Shown here one piece after another: positions 9,607 through 20,989 of a DNA stretch of 64,000 bases (within the stretch, counting starts at the first letter, position 1; every line of letters begins with the position of its first letter). The notes beneath the pieces were generated by a model, which saw nothing but the letters and a program-made list of their open reading frames with translations, had not been told where the DNA came from and made no database searches. This DNA is from Cycas panzhihuaensis (lineage: Eukaryota > Cycadophyta): the NCBI GenBank assembly GCA_023213395.1, contig CM041465.1:167035741-167099740 (forward strand), given 5' to 3'. Position numbers and translations under genes: made by a program.

Positions 9607-9937
9607 ACATGTGATGCTCAACATGTCAAGGTAAGTTAAGGTAAGTTTAACTTTGATTTAAGTTAGTTTCATTTGAGTTAAGTTAACTTTATTTTATTAT
9701 TATTTTGAATTCAGGGGTTGAGGAGTTTCCCTCCTCCCCTAAATTATAAATATTAAGGGGTGTGCAACCCCGGTGTCTTTAGACACCACACTTATTAGGA
9801 AATTTGTAACTCTCTTCACTACAATGGAATGACTACAATGGATTTTCAGTTTATGCTACATTGATGTATTGCAATACTGATCTATATGATTCTTTGTATA
9901 TGTTCTAACCTATTCTCCTGCAATTATTTTTCCTATA
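9533..9937 (+). repeat. 3' LTR of A2
   Basis: Same length as the 5' LTR. Starts TGTTGGAG after the purine-rich tract and ends CCTATA (CCTACA in the 5' copy), followed by GATAC. Confidence 0.85.
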
Positions 9938-10006
9938 GATACTTTAGCTTATTTTTTATTATATTAAGATATCACACTAAAAACAAATATAAGAACATTT
10001 CCTGAT

Positions 10007-10332
10007 TGTTGGGGTTAATGCTCATCATCCCACTCCCACATTTTGCATATGTGAGTACACACGTGTTAAGGTAAGTCAGGTAAGGTTAACTTTTAACTTA
10101 AGTTAAATATTATTTTAATATTATATGAATTTTAGAGGTTGAGGAGGTTTCCCTCCTCCCTCACAACTATTTATTTCTGGGTTATTCAACCTTGGTATCC
10201 ACCACCAATATTTGGAAACTTATTACACTCTCATAAAATGGATTGAATAATATGTACTTTGCTTATGTTTTCTCATGATGGATTAGCATATGAATACCTT
10301 CTCCGCTATGTACTCATATATTTTTTCTACCA
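10007..10332 (+). repeat. LTR of a related family (E), with primer site
   Basis: Starts TGTTGGGGTTAATG and ends CTACCA. The layout follows family-A LTRs (GGTAAG-TAAGG, GTTGAGGAGG-TTTCCCTCC blocks) but the sequence has diverged and lacks the hairpin. A perfect primer site TGGTATCAGAGC follows at 10335-10346. No second LTR is seen, so this is a truncated element. Confidence 0.7.
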
Positions 10333-10334
10333 TT

Positions 10335-10346
10335 TGGTATCAGAGC
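10335..10346 (+). promoter_or_regulatory. primer-binding site of E (tRNA-iMet)
   Basis: Perfect TGGTATCAGAGC two bases after the LTR. Confidence 0.85.
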
Positions 10347-11792
10347 TTAGATTTTGGCCTGCAACATTCAGAGCGTAGATCTTAGTTCTAATGTTGGCCA
10401 TAACAAATTTTTTCAATAAATGTTCAGTCCATACTATAGTTTTCAATAGTTTTTTTAATATATTTTTTGATAAATAATTAATTTTTTCATATATACAAGC
10501 TTATTAGTCACATTTTTTTCAAGTATTTACTATAAGTTTGAGTGCACTTAGCCTAACAACAATTTGGTATAGTTGGTTTCTAAATTTAATTGATGTAATA
10601 TTAAGTTTTCTATTATTTTATATTATTTTTTCAAAGATTGGGTAAGGTTGTATGATTTCAATAGGCTGGTGCAGCTTCTGCATTGCTTGGAACTGTAGCA
10701 TATGACTACTTATTTAAATCCTCGTTGAAATAGATTCACAAGTTTTGTTAATCCATCTATGTTTCAAGTTTTATGAAGATTTGTACATCCGACGAAGAGG
10801 TTAAGTCATGAGAACTTCTTTATCCAAGGATTTCCTTATTTTTTCCTTTGTTTTTCATTTAAAACAATTAATTTTCAAAAATTTTTTATGTTTTAGACTT
10901 ATGAAGCTAGGCACCCCTATTCATTAAGCAAATTATAAAGTTTTGGGCTGCTCTAAGTGATTGTTCTAGCCAGATCTGCTCTCTATTCTTAAATCTTTTC
11001 ATTCAATATTTATCATTATATACCTTCTTAAATAAGCCAAAAATCATCATTTCTGATTTATTTTTGCCTATTTCGACTGTAGATTTGTGTCCATATCACC
11101 TCAAAACCCCTTTCTACATATATCTAATTCATTATAGACCTTAGATTTGCTTTGAATCATCCTTTACATCATCACATAGGTTGCACGACCTCTGTGCATT
11201 GAAAAAATTTAATTTTTTCATATTGATTTGTTATATTAAATCAATATAATTTATTACCTTAATGTTATAAAGGTTAATAAAATTAAATTATTATGTATAA
11301 CATTTGAAATCTATATTTTAAAAAAGGATTAGCCCCCTTTATATTCAGCCCCCCCAATTCGCCTTGCATGTGATTTGTTCTTAAGATCTTTAAGAGGCTA
11401 GATTCTTTATTTTCTAAGAAATCTCTATCGCTTTGGGTGCCCTCATCGATTAACAGATATTTTCTGGTTGTTTGAGGTCTACTACCCTCACTGATATCTA
11501 TTTTTTGGTTTAAATCAGCCCCATATGATTGTGCACCCAAATTATTAAAAGTGGTTAATTTGATTTGTTAAAGTTTTCTTTATAAATTTACTCTAAGAGA
11601 CACTGTCACATTTAATGGTATATCCCATCATTGTCATATCATATTTTAGTGAAACTAGTCTCATTGAGACTATATTTTAGAGTGTTATAGTATAGAATCA
11701 TTATTTGTTAAATTCGAGATTTGTTGGAAAATAATATGGAGCTAAACTAAGCTTTGATCCCAAATATTAGAAAAAATATGTAGCCCTAAGTA
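10347..11792. other. internal remnants of two converging elements
   Basis: This sequence lies between a plus-strand LTR/primer site (left) and a minus-strand LTR/primer site (right). It should therefore hold the 5' leaders of both, joined somewhere inside. No domain is recognised. A short coding-like stretch at about 10645-10730 (AGAASALLGTVAYDYLF) and a minus-strand frame at 11283-11540 are unassigned. The junction point is not visible. Confidence 0.4.
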
Positions 11793-11804
11793 GCTCTGAT
11801 ACCA
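11793..11804 (-). promoter_or_regulatory. primer-binding site of A3 (tRNA-iMet)
   Basis: Plus strand GCTCTGATACCA is the exact reverse complement of TGGTATCAGAGC. It is two bases from the LTR. Confidence 0.85.
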
Positions 11805-11806
11805 AA

Positions 11807-12157
11807 TATAAGAAAAAATATGCAAGGAGAATAGGGCAAAACATATACAAAAATTACATAAATCAATATTACATCATAGCATTATAGCTTCAACATAAAA
11901 GTACTTTGTATTCAATCTATATTATAGAGAAGAAAGCTTTATAGATTTCCCAATAAAGGTGGTGTCTAAAGACACCATGGTTGCAGACCCCTCAATATTT
12001 ATAATTTTAGGGGAGGAGGGAAACTCCTCAACCCCTGAAATTTAAATTACAATAAAATAATACTAACTTAACTTAAAATAAACTTAACTCAAATTAATAT
12101 TAACTTATCTTAACTTACCTACAAATGTTGAGCACCCACATAGATATTAATCCTAAA
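11807..12157 (-). repeat. LTR of family A copy A3, minus strand
   Basis: The reverse complement matches the A2 LTR, including the hairpin (11961-11976), the GGGGAGGAGGGAAACTCCTC region and AACTTAC repeats. It is about 50 bp shorter because a part corresponding to about 3476-3550 of A2 is missing. The outer boundary near 12157 is approximate. Confidence 0.7.
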
Positions 12158-13772
12158 GTTAATGAGAATTTATAATGAAATCATTTACCAAATTATGGTG
12201 GATAAAAGAGTAGTAGTTAACATCCTTCTTGAAAATACCTAGCAAGCATTAGGTAGCTTTACATTGAATGATATAAATTATTTAATAAAATTAGTAGATC
12301 AACATCACATGCACGTAATGGGAATATTATAGTCAATACCATTAATTATAGATGATGTAGGATCTTTACAAGATTTCACAATAATTTAAATACAAAACCA
12401 TAATAAGGCATATTTAGTACTATTGGGATGACCTTGATGATTCACAACAAAATCATTAAAATATTGGGATCAATTTACATTTACACTTTTAGATAGTTAG
12501 AAACGAGTTATACTGTCATTCATAATTGAAGGTCCAAAATTTGAAAAAGTGTTATATGAGGAGGCTTCTTCTTCAACCACAATAAGTAGTTATCCTATAA
12601 TAAGTTTATATTCTAAAACTACTTATTAGATGAAAAAAGGGAAAGGTTTGATTAAGAAAAAATAATATGTATCTAATGATCAAGGTAAACTAAAATTGAG
12701 TGATTATGTAAGCTCCACTAATTATCCCCTATGCTGGTTATAAGATGCTTATGAGGTAATAAAAGAAAATTCTTATTATTCCTTTAGATGAAAAGATTAA
12801 ATATTTAGGAGATGAATATAATTGAAGCATAGCCACTACAATAGATGGAGAATGGTGGTATTGATTAATGAAAGAAACTAAGAAAAAACCTATGATAAAA
12901 AGTTTATAATAGTATGACAGAGGATTATGGTTATATGATTAATAAGATAATAGAGTTCTGTTATATTATACCAAGCAATTGTAATGAGAAGATAAAGGTT
13001 TGCACACATGCCATTTGTAACATATATGATGCCAAAGTTAATGATCGCATAAGTGACTATGCAAAGTAAGTCAAAATCCTTCAACAATTAGCAAGAAAGA
13101 TTTAGTCTTTAAAATAACTTAATAATGAATTCTCTTTTACTAAAAATTAGAGAAATAAGTTACCATTGTTGTATGAAATTTAGTTATATAGTAGTATTAA
13201 AAAAATATTTTCAAAACAAATATCTATTTTCAATTAGAATGTAGTAAAAAGGAAAGATTGGGTGTATCTTATATAATTTTCCTTGAATAATGATTGTTTG
13301 CTTTGGGTTCAAACTTGTAGAGAAGTTGAAGACAAGTTAAAAATTAGAGAATATCCTTATTTAAGAATTTTGAAGGAAAATGGGAAAAGACTTGATCCAC
13401 CTACCTTACCAAAAAGTGATATTGACAAAGGATTAAAAGTTTTCCCTCTAAAATATTCAATAATGGAATATGATTATCAAGTAACACATAAGGAACCCAC
13501 ATACTAGATTAATTAAGTAGGGAAAATTACATAACAACCAATTTTGAGGACACAAAAAATATGTATTAGAACAAGGAGAAACCACAACATATAATAATAA
13601 GATATTATTAAGATTCCACAACAATTGTATAAGCAATGATATTATTCAAAGGATGCAAAGAAGTATTTTCATGGTTTGATAAAGACTTTAAAGAATTCCA
13701 TTAGAGTTAGGAGAACATCATATTAGTTTAATTAAAGGGGCCAAAATGGTGTAATAAAATCCTTATCAGATG

Positions 13773-14963
13773 AACCCTAAGTATAAAGAAAAAGTAAAAG
13801 TAGAACTTGATAAGTTATTAGAAGAAGGATATATATTTTAGGTTTAAAATTATGAGTAGGTTAGCATAATTATCATAGTATCCAAAATGAATGAGAAACT
13901 CTAAGCTTGAGTTGACTATTGAGTATTAAATAAAGTAGGAAAGAGGGACCCATTCCTAATTCCATTTATAAAGAATGTGCTTAGAGTACTTACAAGTCAT
14001 AAAGTTTTTCCATTCACAAATGACTTTAGCATGAACAATCAAGTATGAATAGCAACCTAAGATTAATTGAAAGCTACACTCATTAATAAATTAGGCAAAT
14101 ACACTTATTTTATAATTCCATTTGGATTAACATGTTCACCCACTACCTTCCAACCAATTGTTTTGATTATTTTTAAGTAGATAATTAGAAAAGCCATGGA
14201 ATTATTTTTGTATGATTGGACTTTGTATACTCTCTTGAAAAAACACATAGGAAATATGCAGTTAATATTGGAAATATGTAGAAAAAGTGGTCTATGTTTA
14301 AATCCTGAGAAATATATATATTTAGTACCTTTTAGAAACTTACTGGATAATATAATTATAAAATAAGGACTTTTGATAGACCCAAAAAAGTTATAACTCA
14401 TTATATCTTTTTCTGCATTAATGAATCTAAAGTAAAAGGATTTTTAGGTATGATAGGATATTATGGAAAATATACCTAAATTGTAGGACTATTAGAGCAC
14501 TTATTAAAAAAAGGAGATGAATGGAAATCATAAGCAGCTTAGGATATGGCTTTTGAAACATTAAAGAAGAAGATAATTCAATCTCTAATTTTAAGATTTT
14601 TTAACTAGACTAAATAATTTCATGTTCACATAGATACACCTCTATATGTACTAGCTTAGTTAAGTGAAGAAAATATTAGTCTTCCTATCTATTTCACTAG
14701 TTGAAAGCTGACAAAGGTTGAAAGAAAATATTCTATGATAAAATGCAAAGGGTTGGGAATGGTTTATGATGCTCAAATGTTCATACATTACATATTGGCT
14801 AATCACTTTTTTTTTTAAAGATTATCAAGTGTTAAAGTTTCTCATTAATAAGCCAATATTACAAGGCCGAATAAGTACACGGTTACTCTTATTACAAGTA
14901 TTTTCATTTAAAGTTATAGTAAAGAAGGGAAGTATCCATGTGGGCTGCGATCAACTATCTTGA
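13773..14963 (+). pseudogene. gypsy F reverse transcriptase and RNase H, broken
   Basis: Pieces in order: VELDKLLEEGYI; an SKMNEKL--VDY segment (normally KKNGKLRVCVDYR); GKYTYFIIPFGLTCSPTTFQ (normally PFGL-NAP-TFQ); LFLYDWTLY in place of the catalytic FLDDFTVY; LCLNPEKY; VKGFLGMIGYYGKY; then RNase H pieces KLTKVERKYSMIKCKGLGMV and a C-terminal HVGCDQLS (normally HxxADxLSR). The catalytic Asp pair is lost (DW). At least a dozen in-frame stops are present. It is a dead copy. Confidence 0.75.
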
Positions 14964-15049
14964 ATAGAAATTAGAGAGGCACCTACCAAAATATATGATT
15001 ACTTTCTAGATGCTAAATCATTTCAACTTTTAGCAATACCAACATGATG

Positions 15050-15560
15050 CAAAAGTATTATAGAATATTTAGCAACTTGAACCATGTTCTTAGGATTAGT
15101 GAAAGTTGAGTGAAGAAATTTTGTAAGGAAAACACTTCCCTACTAGTTGATCATTGAATGTTATATAAAATGGTACTAAATGGGATACTATGATATTACA
15201 TCATAGAACATTAAGTAACTATAGGATTGTAATGAGTATATAAGGGGCTAGTATGAGGACATATTACGACAGATGGAATAACTCAAAATGTATTATTATT
15301 CAAAGTATAATAGCCTAAAGTTTTGAAAGACTTAGAGTAATGGGTGAAAAATTATGATGTTTGTCAAAGGGTTGGGAAACCTATGAGATAAGATTTCTTC
15401 CTATCGTATTATATCTTGGTACAAGCTCCATTTGCAAAATGGGGACTTGATTTTATAAGACCCCTTAGTCCTCTAACAACCTAAATGAATGCTTAATACA
15501 TTCCAATTATAATTGATTTAGTGATAAAATGGATTGAAGTATAGGCATTATATGGATATG
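15050..15560 (+). pseudogene. gypsy F integrase, N-terminal part, broken
   Basis: Readable pieces: YYDV..RTL, a CLSKGWETYEI-type zinc-finger end (normally CxxCQRxGKPxR), and in a neighbouring frame FAKWGLDFI-PLSP (the start of the catalytic core) followed by DLVIKWIEV. Interrupted at 15560 by the copia LTR. Confidence 0.65.
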
Positions 15561-16012
15561 TGTTAGAAATATTAATGTTAGTTTTATTGTTACTTTATGT
15601 TATCTTTATATCACGTGTAAATAAAAATTTAAGTGATTTAAAGGTTTAAAGTTATAAAGTTTATGTTAATGTTTAATCATTATGTGAAGGTCGTTAAAAT
15701 ACGTAACTGCCCATTTCAACAAACCTCTCTTATTATAAATACCCTCTCCTAGATTCTAGGAAGTTGTTACGAGAATCTAGGAGATTGTCCAAAGCCTGTT
15801 TCAAAGGCTAGTTTATTGTATGTAGAGGGTATGCTTATTAAGGTTTTTATACAGCTTTTGAAATCAATAAATTATTAGATTAGAATGGTGGTTTTTCTTC
15901 CCCAGAAGGGGTTTTTCACCTGTCAAACTCTGTGTATGTGTGTAATGTCTCTTTACCTATGTTTTCTTGACTTCTTGATCCTATGGCATTGTACATGATA
16001 CCAATTCTTACA
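15561..16012 (+). repeat. 5' LTR of copia G
   Basis: 452 bp, TGTTAGAAAT to CTTACA. It has a TATA-box candidate TATAAATA at 15734-15741. The only length difference from the 3' LTR is an 18-bp segment (around 15603-15620, with CACGTG, a G-box core) that the 3' LTR lacks. Confidence 0.92.
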
Positions 16013-16024
16013 TGGTATCAGAGC
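16013..16024 (+). promoter_or_regulatory. primer-binding site of copia G (tRNA-iMet)
   Basis: TGGTATCAGAGC starts directly after the LTR. Confidence 0.92.
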
Positions 16025-16763
16025 ATGGTTGTCTGATTTCTAGCAAAAGCCATAAGGTTAGACTTTTCTAAGCATTCATATGAAAAGTAAGAAGCAACAA
16101 ACCTCAACAGCCATAGAATGAGATAAAAGGAGAAGAAAATCTTAGCTTCATGGTCATATAATTAGATCAGCCTCTTCTCCATACAGCCAGTAATCAGATG
16201 GTAGAGACTAAAAGTTATCTTTGAATATTTTATTTTATTACCTTTTGATGAAAACACCTACATTAACAAAAAGCATATGATTGCAGCATCAACAAGAAAA
16301 TGGCATCATGTGTTAATGCAGTGCTGGAGAATACTTTAACATTCCTATAGACTGCTCTTGGTCGGCCAAGTGGGCCATCATGATTTTGGCCTTTTCTTCA
16401 CTTTTCTATGCAAGAAGGGCGTTATCATTTGGTTCTGGGCATGGCTTCTCCTCATATTTTGGATCCATACAACCTTCTCCCTGCTATGTATCTGCATCTA
16501 CCTGTATTCTACTCCAAAACTTCTATCTATAGCCCTTCTCTTCCCTCCTACATGCACTCGCAGAATGCTCAATGATTGGGGCTTTCCTATTTCGCTTTAT
16601 AGAAATACACGCACTGTGCTGAGCAAAAATAGGTTGGGGTGATGGTGAAAAAATCAGTACCGAAAAAAGGGATAGGGATAGAAGATAAGAGAAGAGAGGG
16701 CAATGAAGGAGTACATATCCTCTCAGGACGAGAGTGAGCAACAACACAAGGGCAAGTCAAACT

Positions 16764-17210
16764 CTAGTACAAGTGAAAGAGAAAAGACCTGCAAGAAAAG
16801 CCTATAGCTAGAGATTTCCAACGATTAACTCTAAACCCTCGCCGCTCTTGTCTCTGAAACCACAGCCTTGGTTTGATGTCTTCATAGCCATTCAAATATG
16901 CCATGACCGGAACAACCAAGCTAATTACCTTTCTCCAAGCTTCTGACATTGCACTATTCTGAATAACTGGTTTATCGATTTCCATATTTGTATTCTTCTT
17001 CTAAGTCGAAGGTATTTCTATCTAAAAACAGTTCAAACCCTTTTCTTCACTCAATTGTAGCAGGATTTTGTTCTCCCACTGAACTAGAACTGAGCTGCCT
17101 TCAGTAAGCATCTTTGACAAAATGGAACAAATTTAAGCAGGGGAGAAGATGTCGATGAGAAGTTGCTAGGGATCGATACCTATAACCACTCACACCGCCA
17201 TGAACTAATG
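16764..17210 (-). pseudogene. possible captured host gene fragment in copia G leader
   Basis: A GC-richer island in the leader, coding-like on the minus strand. The frame 16985-16764 begins MEIDKPVIQNSAMSEAWRKV and continues SLVVPV. In the next frame a GFRDKSGEGLEL-like piece follows. SEAWRKV--VVPV then G-GF-DKS-G is faintly like the start of a plant Deg7-type serine protease, but this rests on memory of a short motif and is a weak guess. Upstream (to about 17210) reads like an untranslated leader. It is antisense to the element, as in family A. Confidence 0.35.
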
Positions 17211-17319
17211 AGGTAGGGTTTCGTAACCTTACCCCTCCCTCAGACCCCAAACTGTTTTCAAATTTGATTTTCTTTAACAATTTAAATAACTCTACCGGGT
17301 CTGCACTTGGATCCTTTTT

Positions 17320-17350
17320 TTTATTGTGTATATATATATATATATATATA
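17320..17350. repeat. (TA)n microsatellite
   Basis: An uninterrupted TA run ends near 17350; a second TA-rich run is at 17463-17492. Confidence 0.85.
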
Positions 17351-17379
17351 CTAAGATAATTAACTTTAGGCTAAATTTA

Positions 17380-17800
17380 ACTTAGGCCCCCTCCCCTACA
17401 CTTTATTAATTCCCCCCTATAACATTTGTTTTACAAAATAAAATTAACCCCCTCTCAATATTATATATATATTTATATATATATATATATACTTTTTTAA
17501 ATAAAGCCTAATCAACTTAGGCTAAATCAATACTTCCTATATATTTTAATTTCCCTCCCTTCTTATAAAACAATACACTTATTTTACTTTTTTTATATAT
17601 TGATTATTACATTAAACCCTCCTTTTATTATAATCTCCCTCCTTAACTACATTTTTTTTCCAAATTAGACCCCTTTATAACTTCATTTAATGTTGATATC
17701 AACCTTCCTTTAATCTCCTCCCTTTATTAAACTCCCTCTATTCTAACATTAAAAACAACATACCTTCCCATTACATAATACCCCTTTAATATATATTAAT
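17380..17800. repeat. G-depleted pyrimidine-rich tract
   Basis: The plus strand is almost free of G (about 2% by hand count over the central 300 bases), while C is frequent in short runs (CCCCCT, CCCTCC). This strong strand skew is not seen in the rest of the element. It lies between the possible captured fragment and gag. It could be the captured gene's upstream region or a degenerate repeat; no coding signal. Confidence 0.6.
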
Positions 17801-18316
17801 ATCTTTTGTAATTAAATTTTATTTTTTAATCAATAAAAACTCTTCATAACCCCTATTAAATATTTGGATATTTAATTTCTTTCAACACTAGAATTATAGA
17901 TTTTAATTATGTCATTTTACTTGTCGATTTAATAAACAAATCAATAAAAATTTCTTTTAAATTAAAATATCTTTTAGACTATATATCTTATTATTTTTCA
18001 AACTATTGCTTGCTAATCGTAAATTAATAACCATTTATCAATCTCTCAAAACAATAAAAACATATTCTAAATACTCTAATTATAAAGTATTTTTTTAAGT
18101 CTTAAATAAATACTTAGGGGGACTATTAATTTTTTTTGGAAAATGGGGAACATTTAATTCCTTTTTGGGGAAAGGTATTCATGCATACAACTATGATTTT
18201 TAGTTTTTAAACATGCCTGTGAAATGATATTCTAATGTTTGGTAACTTTTCTAAGTGACTATTTTTTCACCTACACGTATTTCCTCTGATCTCTAATCAA
18301 TCTTACAATTCCCAAT

Positions 18317-19285
18317 ATGGATCTAATGCCAGGGACAACCACCTGCATTCTAATTCCAGTTTTAACTGGCTCAAACTATGCCAACTGGAGGAATCACATA
18401 TCCCATCAACTTAAATAGCAAAAGATATGACGATATATAATAGATGAATTTAAAAAACTAACTGATGAAACTTTAGAAAGTTATATGGTATATCTAATGA
18501 ATTCAGATTCAGCACTAGGCATCATCCTGAGCTCACTTTCATCAGAAATCAGTTGGCAGTTCTCTGAAATAGATAATCTAGCCACTGTCTAGAATACTCT
18601 TAAAGAGAAATATGATAAGGTTGACACACATCAATTGGATGTCTTAGAATAGCAATTGTATGACCTTAATTATGATGATTTTTTTAAAGTCGAAGACTTT
18701 TTATCTAAAATTCAACTAATCAATAAAGACCTAGGTAACTATATTAAAACCAAAACTAAAGTAAGTGATGTTGAACAAATAGTCACACACATTAAAGACG
18801 ATGATACATTTGTTCGTCTTACTATAAATAAATTACCAAAACATTTTAATTTCTTCAAAACCACCAGACAATAAGTTGGTAATCCTACTATAACTTTTAA
18901 TCAGTTGACAAACCAACTAATAGAACATCAAACAATGTTAATTCAAACAGGTATATTGAAAGATAATTCTCAGGCTTTATTTTCTAAAACTAAGCCTCAA
19001 AATAAAAATAAATATCAGAATAACTTCAATAGTAATCCAAAATTCTAGAAACTTCATAGAGGTTCACCTTCTAACTCTCAAAACAATATTAAGTATTCTA
19101 GTCCATCTAAACATCAGAATACTTCCAATAAGTCTTTTTTAAATCGTAACACTATTAATCCTTCTTAGAGCATTAGTTGTGTCTACTGTCATAAAGAAGG
19201 CCACACTATTGACGTCTATAGAAGTAGAATAGCCTTAGAAGCATGGAAAGCTTCCAAGGGATTAAAAACTCGACCACAATCCTGA
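18317..19285 (+). pseudogene. copia G gag with zinc knuckle, broken
   Basis: The frame from ATG at 18317 reads LTGSNYANWRNHI, YDKVDTHQLDVLE and KLPKHFNFF, the usual copia gag (DUF4219/UBN2). The CCHC knuckle CVYCHKEGHTIDVYR is at about 19174-19218, with the last Cys replaced by Tyr (C-x2-C-x4-H-x4-Y). About eight in-frame stops are mainly TAG, explained by CAG or TGG to TAG. Confidence 0.85.
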
Positions 19286-19339
19286 CCACAAAATTGATAA
19301 CAAACTCATAATCATTCTCTAATAGCAATAATTTTTACA

Positions 19340-19740
19340 TTTGTTGTTCCAACTAATCAACTACCACAATGGATCCTTGACTCTGGTGTGTCCCGTCACA
19401 TGATAGGACACTAGAAAAACTTATCCATTTATCAATCTAAAACTAACTCTGAAGAAGAGATTTCTTTTGGAAGTGGAACCCAACTTAAAGTAAAAAGATC
19501 GGGTGATGTTACTTTAAAAGACGGTTCAATAAAGGACGTCTTCTACATACCTAGTTTATTACCAAACCTACTCTCTATTTACCAAATCTACTAGAAAGAC
19601 CTTGTAGTCAAATTCTAGAAAGGTAAATTTATTATTAAAGAATCATTAAATAAATTTAAATGTATTACCTTAGGACCTATTGATCATAGTATAGGTCTCT
19701 ATAGTTTAACAAGTTTACAAAATAATAAAACAAAGCCCTT
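19340..19740 (+). pseudogene. copia G protease, broken
   Basis: WILDSGVSRHMIGH contains the DSG catalytic triplet of aspartic proteases (about 19369-19410; the usual motif is WLLDSGAS-HMT). It is followed by FGSGTQLKVKRSGDVTL and VFYIPSLLPNLLSI, typical of copia proteases. Stops interrupt it (TAG at GH-stop-KNL). Confidence 0.85.
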
Positions 19741-19747
19741 TAGTGCC

Positions 19748-20750
19748 TTGATCGCCAAATCTGACTCAGTCAGTAAACTATGGCATGCTCGATTTGGCTA
19801 TACTAGCTATGGCAAACTTCAATACCTAAAAAGACATGACATGGTTCATGGTCTTTCATCATTAAACACTGTTTATGGTGTCTGCGAAGCCTGTGTAATA
19901 GGTAAGCAACACATGGATCCTTTTCCACATAAAACTCAATTCATAGTAAAAGTTCCGCTTGAATTTGTTCACTCTGATATATGTGGACTATTTCATGTAA
20001 TCTCATATTCTAGCTCTTGTTATTTTATCATATTTATTAACGATTATTCAAGAAAATATTAGGTTTACATACTCAAAATATGTAGTCAAGTGTTTGACAT
20101 TTTCATTGAATTTAAAACACTTATTGAAAACCAATCAAACTCGAAAATTAAAATTTTTAGATCTGATAATGCCAAAGAATACTTAAGTGGTAAATTCACT
20201 TCCTTCTGTAAGAAATATAGAATTTAATTTCAGCATTTCGTTGCATACACTCCTTAGCAAAACGGTGTTGCGGAATGCAAGAACCGCACTCTTGTTGAGA
20301 TGACTCGTTACATGTTATATGCAAAGAATCTTGATCTAAAGTTGTGGGTAGAAGTAATTACCTACTCCAACTATCTTCTAAACTGCTTACATAGTAAATG
20401 CTTATAAAATGTTACTCAATAACAAAAATAGTCTGGAAGAAAACCCTTAGTTAATCATCTATGAATCTTTGGAAGTATTGCGTAGGGACACGTTCCCAAA
20501 GAAAAACATAAGAAACTAGATCCTAAAAGTCAGAAATATATCTTCGTTGGATACAATGAAGAAAGTAAAGCTTATAGACTTTTGGATCTAGTCACACATT
20601 AAATTTTAATTTTGTGTGACGTAATATTTGATGAAGAAGGATCTTCTTCAACCATTACTTATGTAGAACTTCCAATTGAAAATCTATTAACCAACACCTA
20701 TTTGGTTGGCTCTTCTGACAAACAAGTTGACCGTAAGATTATATAATCTT
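19748..20750 (+). pseudogene. copia G integrase, broken
   Basis: The GAG-pre-integrase segment LWHARFGYTSYGKLQYL gives the zinc-binding H-x-H region, followed by C--C (CEACVIGKQ). The core has VHSDICGL (first Asp), RSDNAKEYLSG (second Asp) and YTP-stop-QNGVAE (Glu), so D, D and E are all still readable. TAG replaces the expected Gln in YTPQQNG. The C-terminal part reads HVPKEKHKKLDPKSQKYIFV, ending near 20750. Confidence 0.88.
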
Positions 20751-20989
20751 TATCTACTCAAGTCTATAATTAGACTCTATTTAAACTAACTGGAATAAAT
20801 TATTCTTCTTAAGCTAGCTACTCAACTCAATCTGTAACTACATAAACAATTACTAACAAACAACCTGTATGGGCAAAGAAAATACTTTCTGATACTAGAT
20901 TTGATGGTGGTAATCCTTTAGATACAAAGCGAATACGTTCTAAAAAATTATATGCTAACTATGCTTTAATGGTCAAAATAATGGACATC

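Larger units (their letters stand above)
3462..9937 (+). mobile_element. complete non-autonomous LTR retrotransposon A2 with captured host-gene fragments
   Basis: LTRs at 3462-3866 and 9533-9937 (both 405 bp), primer site at 3869, polypurine tract TAAGTGGGAGAA just before the 3' LTR, and flanking 5-bp duplications GATAT (3457-3461) and GATAC (9938-9942), differing by one transition. The internal 5.7 kb holds an AT-rich leader, a block of host-gene fragments on the minus strand (5299-6762), a 1.5-kb non-coding stretch and one copia-type gag-like ORF (8779-9606). There is no protease, integrase, reverse transcriptase or RNase H, so it must have been mobilised by a partner. The LTRs differ by several percent by eye, so the insertion is old but not ancient. 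Confidence 0.85.
12158..15560 (+). mobile_element. decayed Ty3/gypsy element F, left part
   Basis: Heavily mutated gypsy pol on the plus strand; pieces of reverse transcriptase, RNase H and integrase follow in normal order. It is cut at 15560 by insertion of the copia element and probably resumes at 23023. Stops are mostly TAG or TAA where Gln or Trp is expected. LTRs were not identified. 12158-13770 shows only a short open frame (13283-13507) that I cannot assign. Confidence 0.65.

Noticed and set aside
16358-16642. 94-codon plus-strand open frame in the copia G leader.
   Set aside because: Hydrophobic low-complexity translation without a recognisable domain, opposite to the more coding-like strand of the same island.
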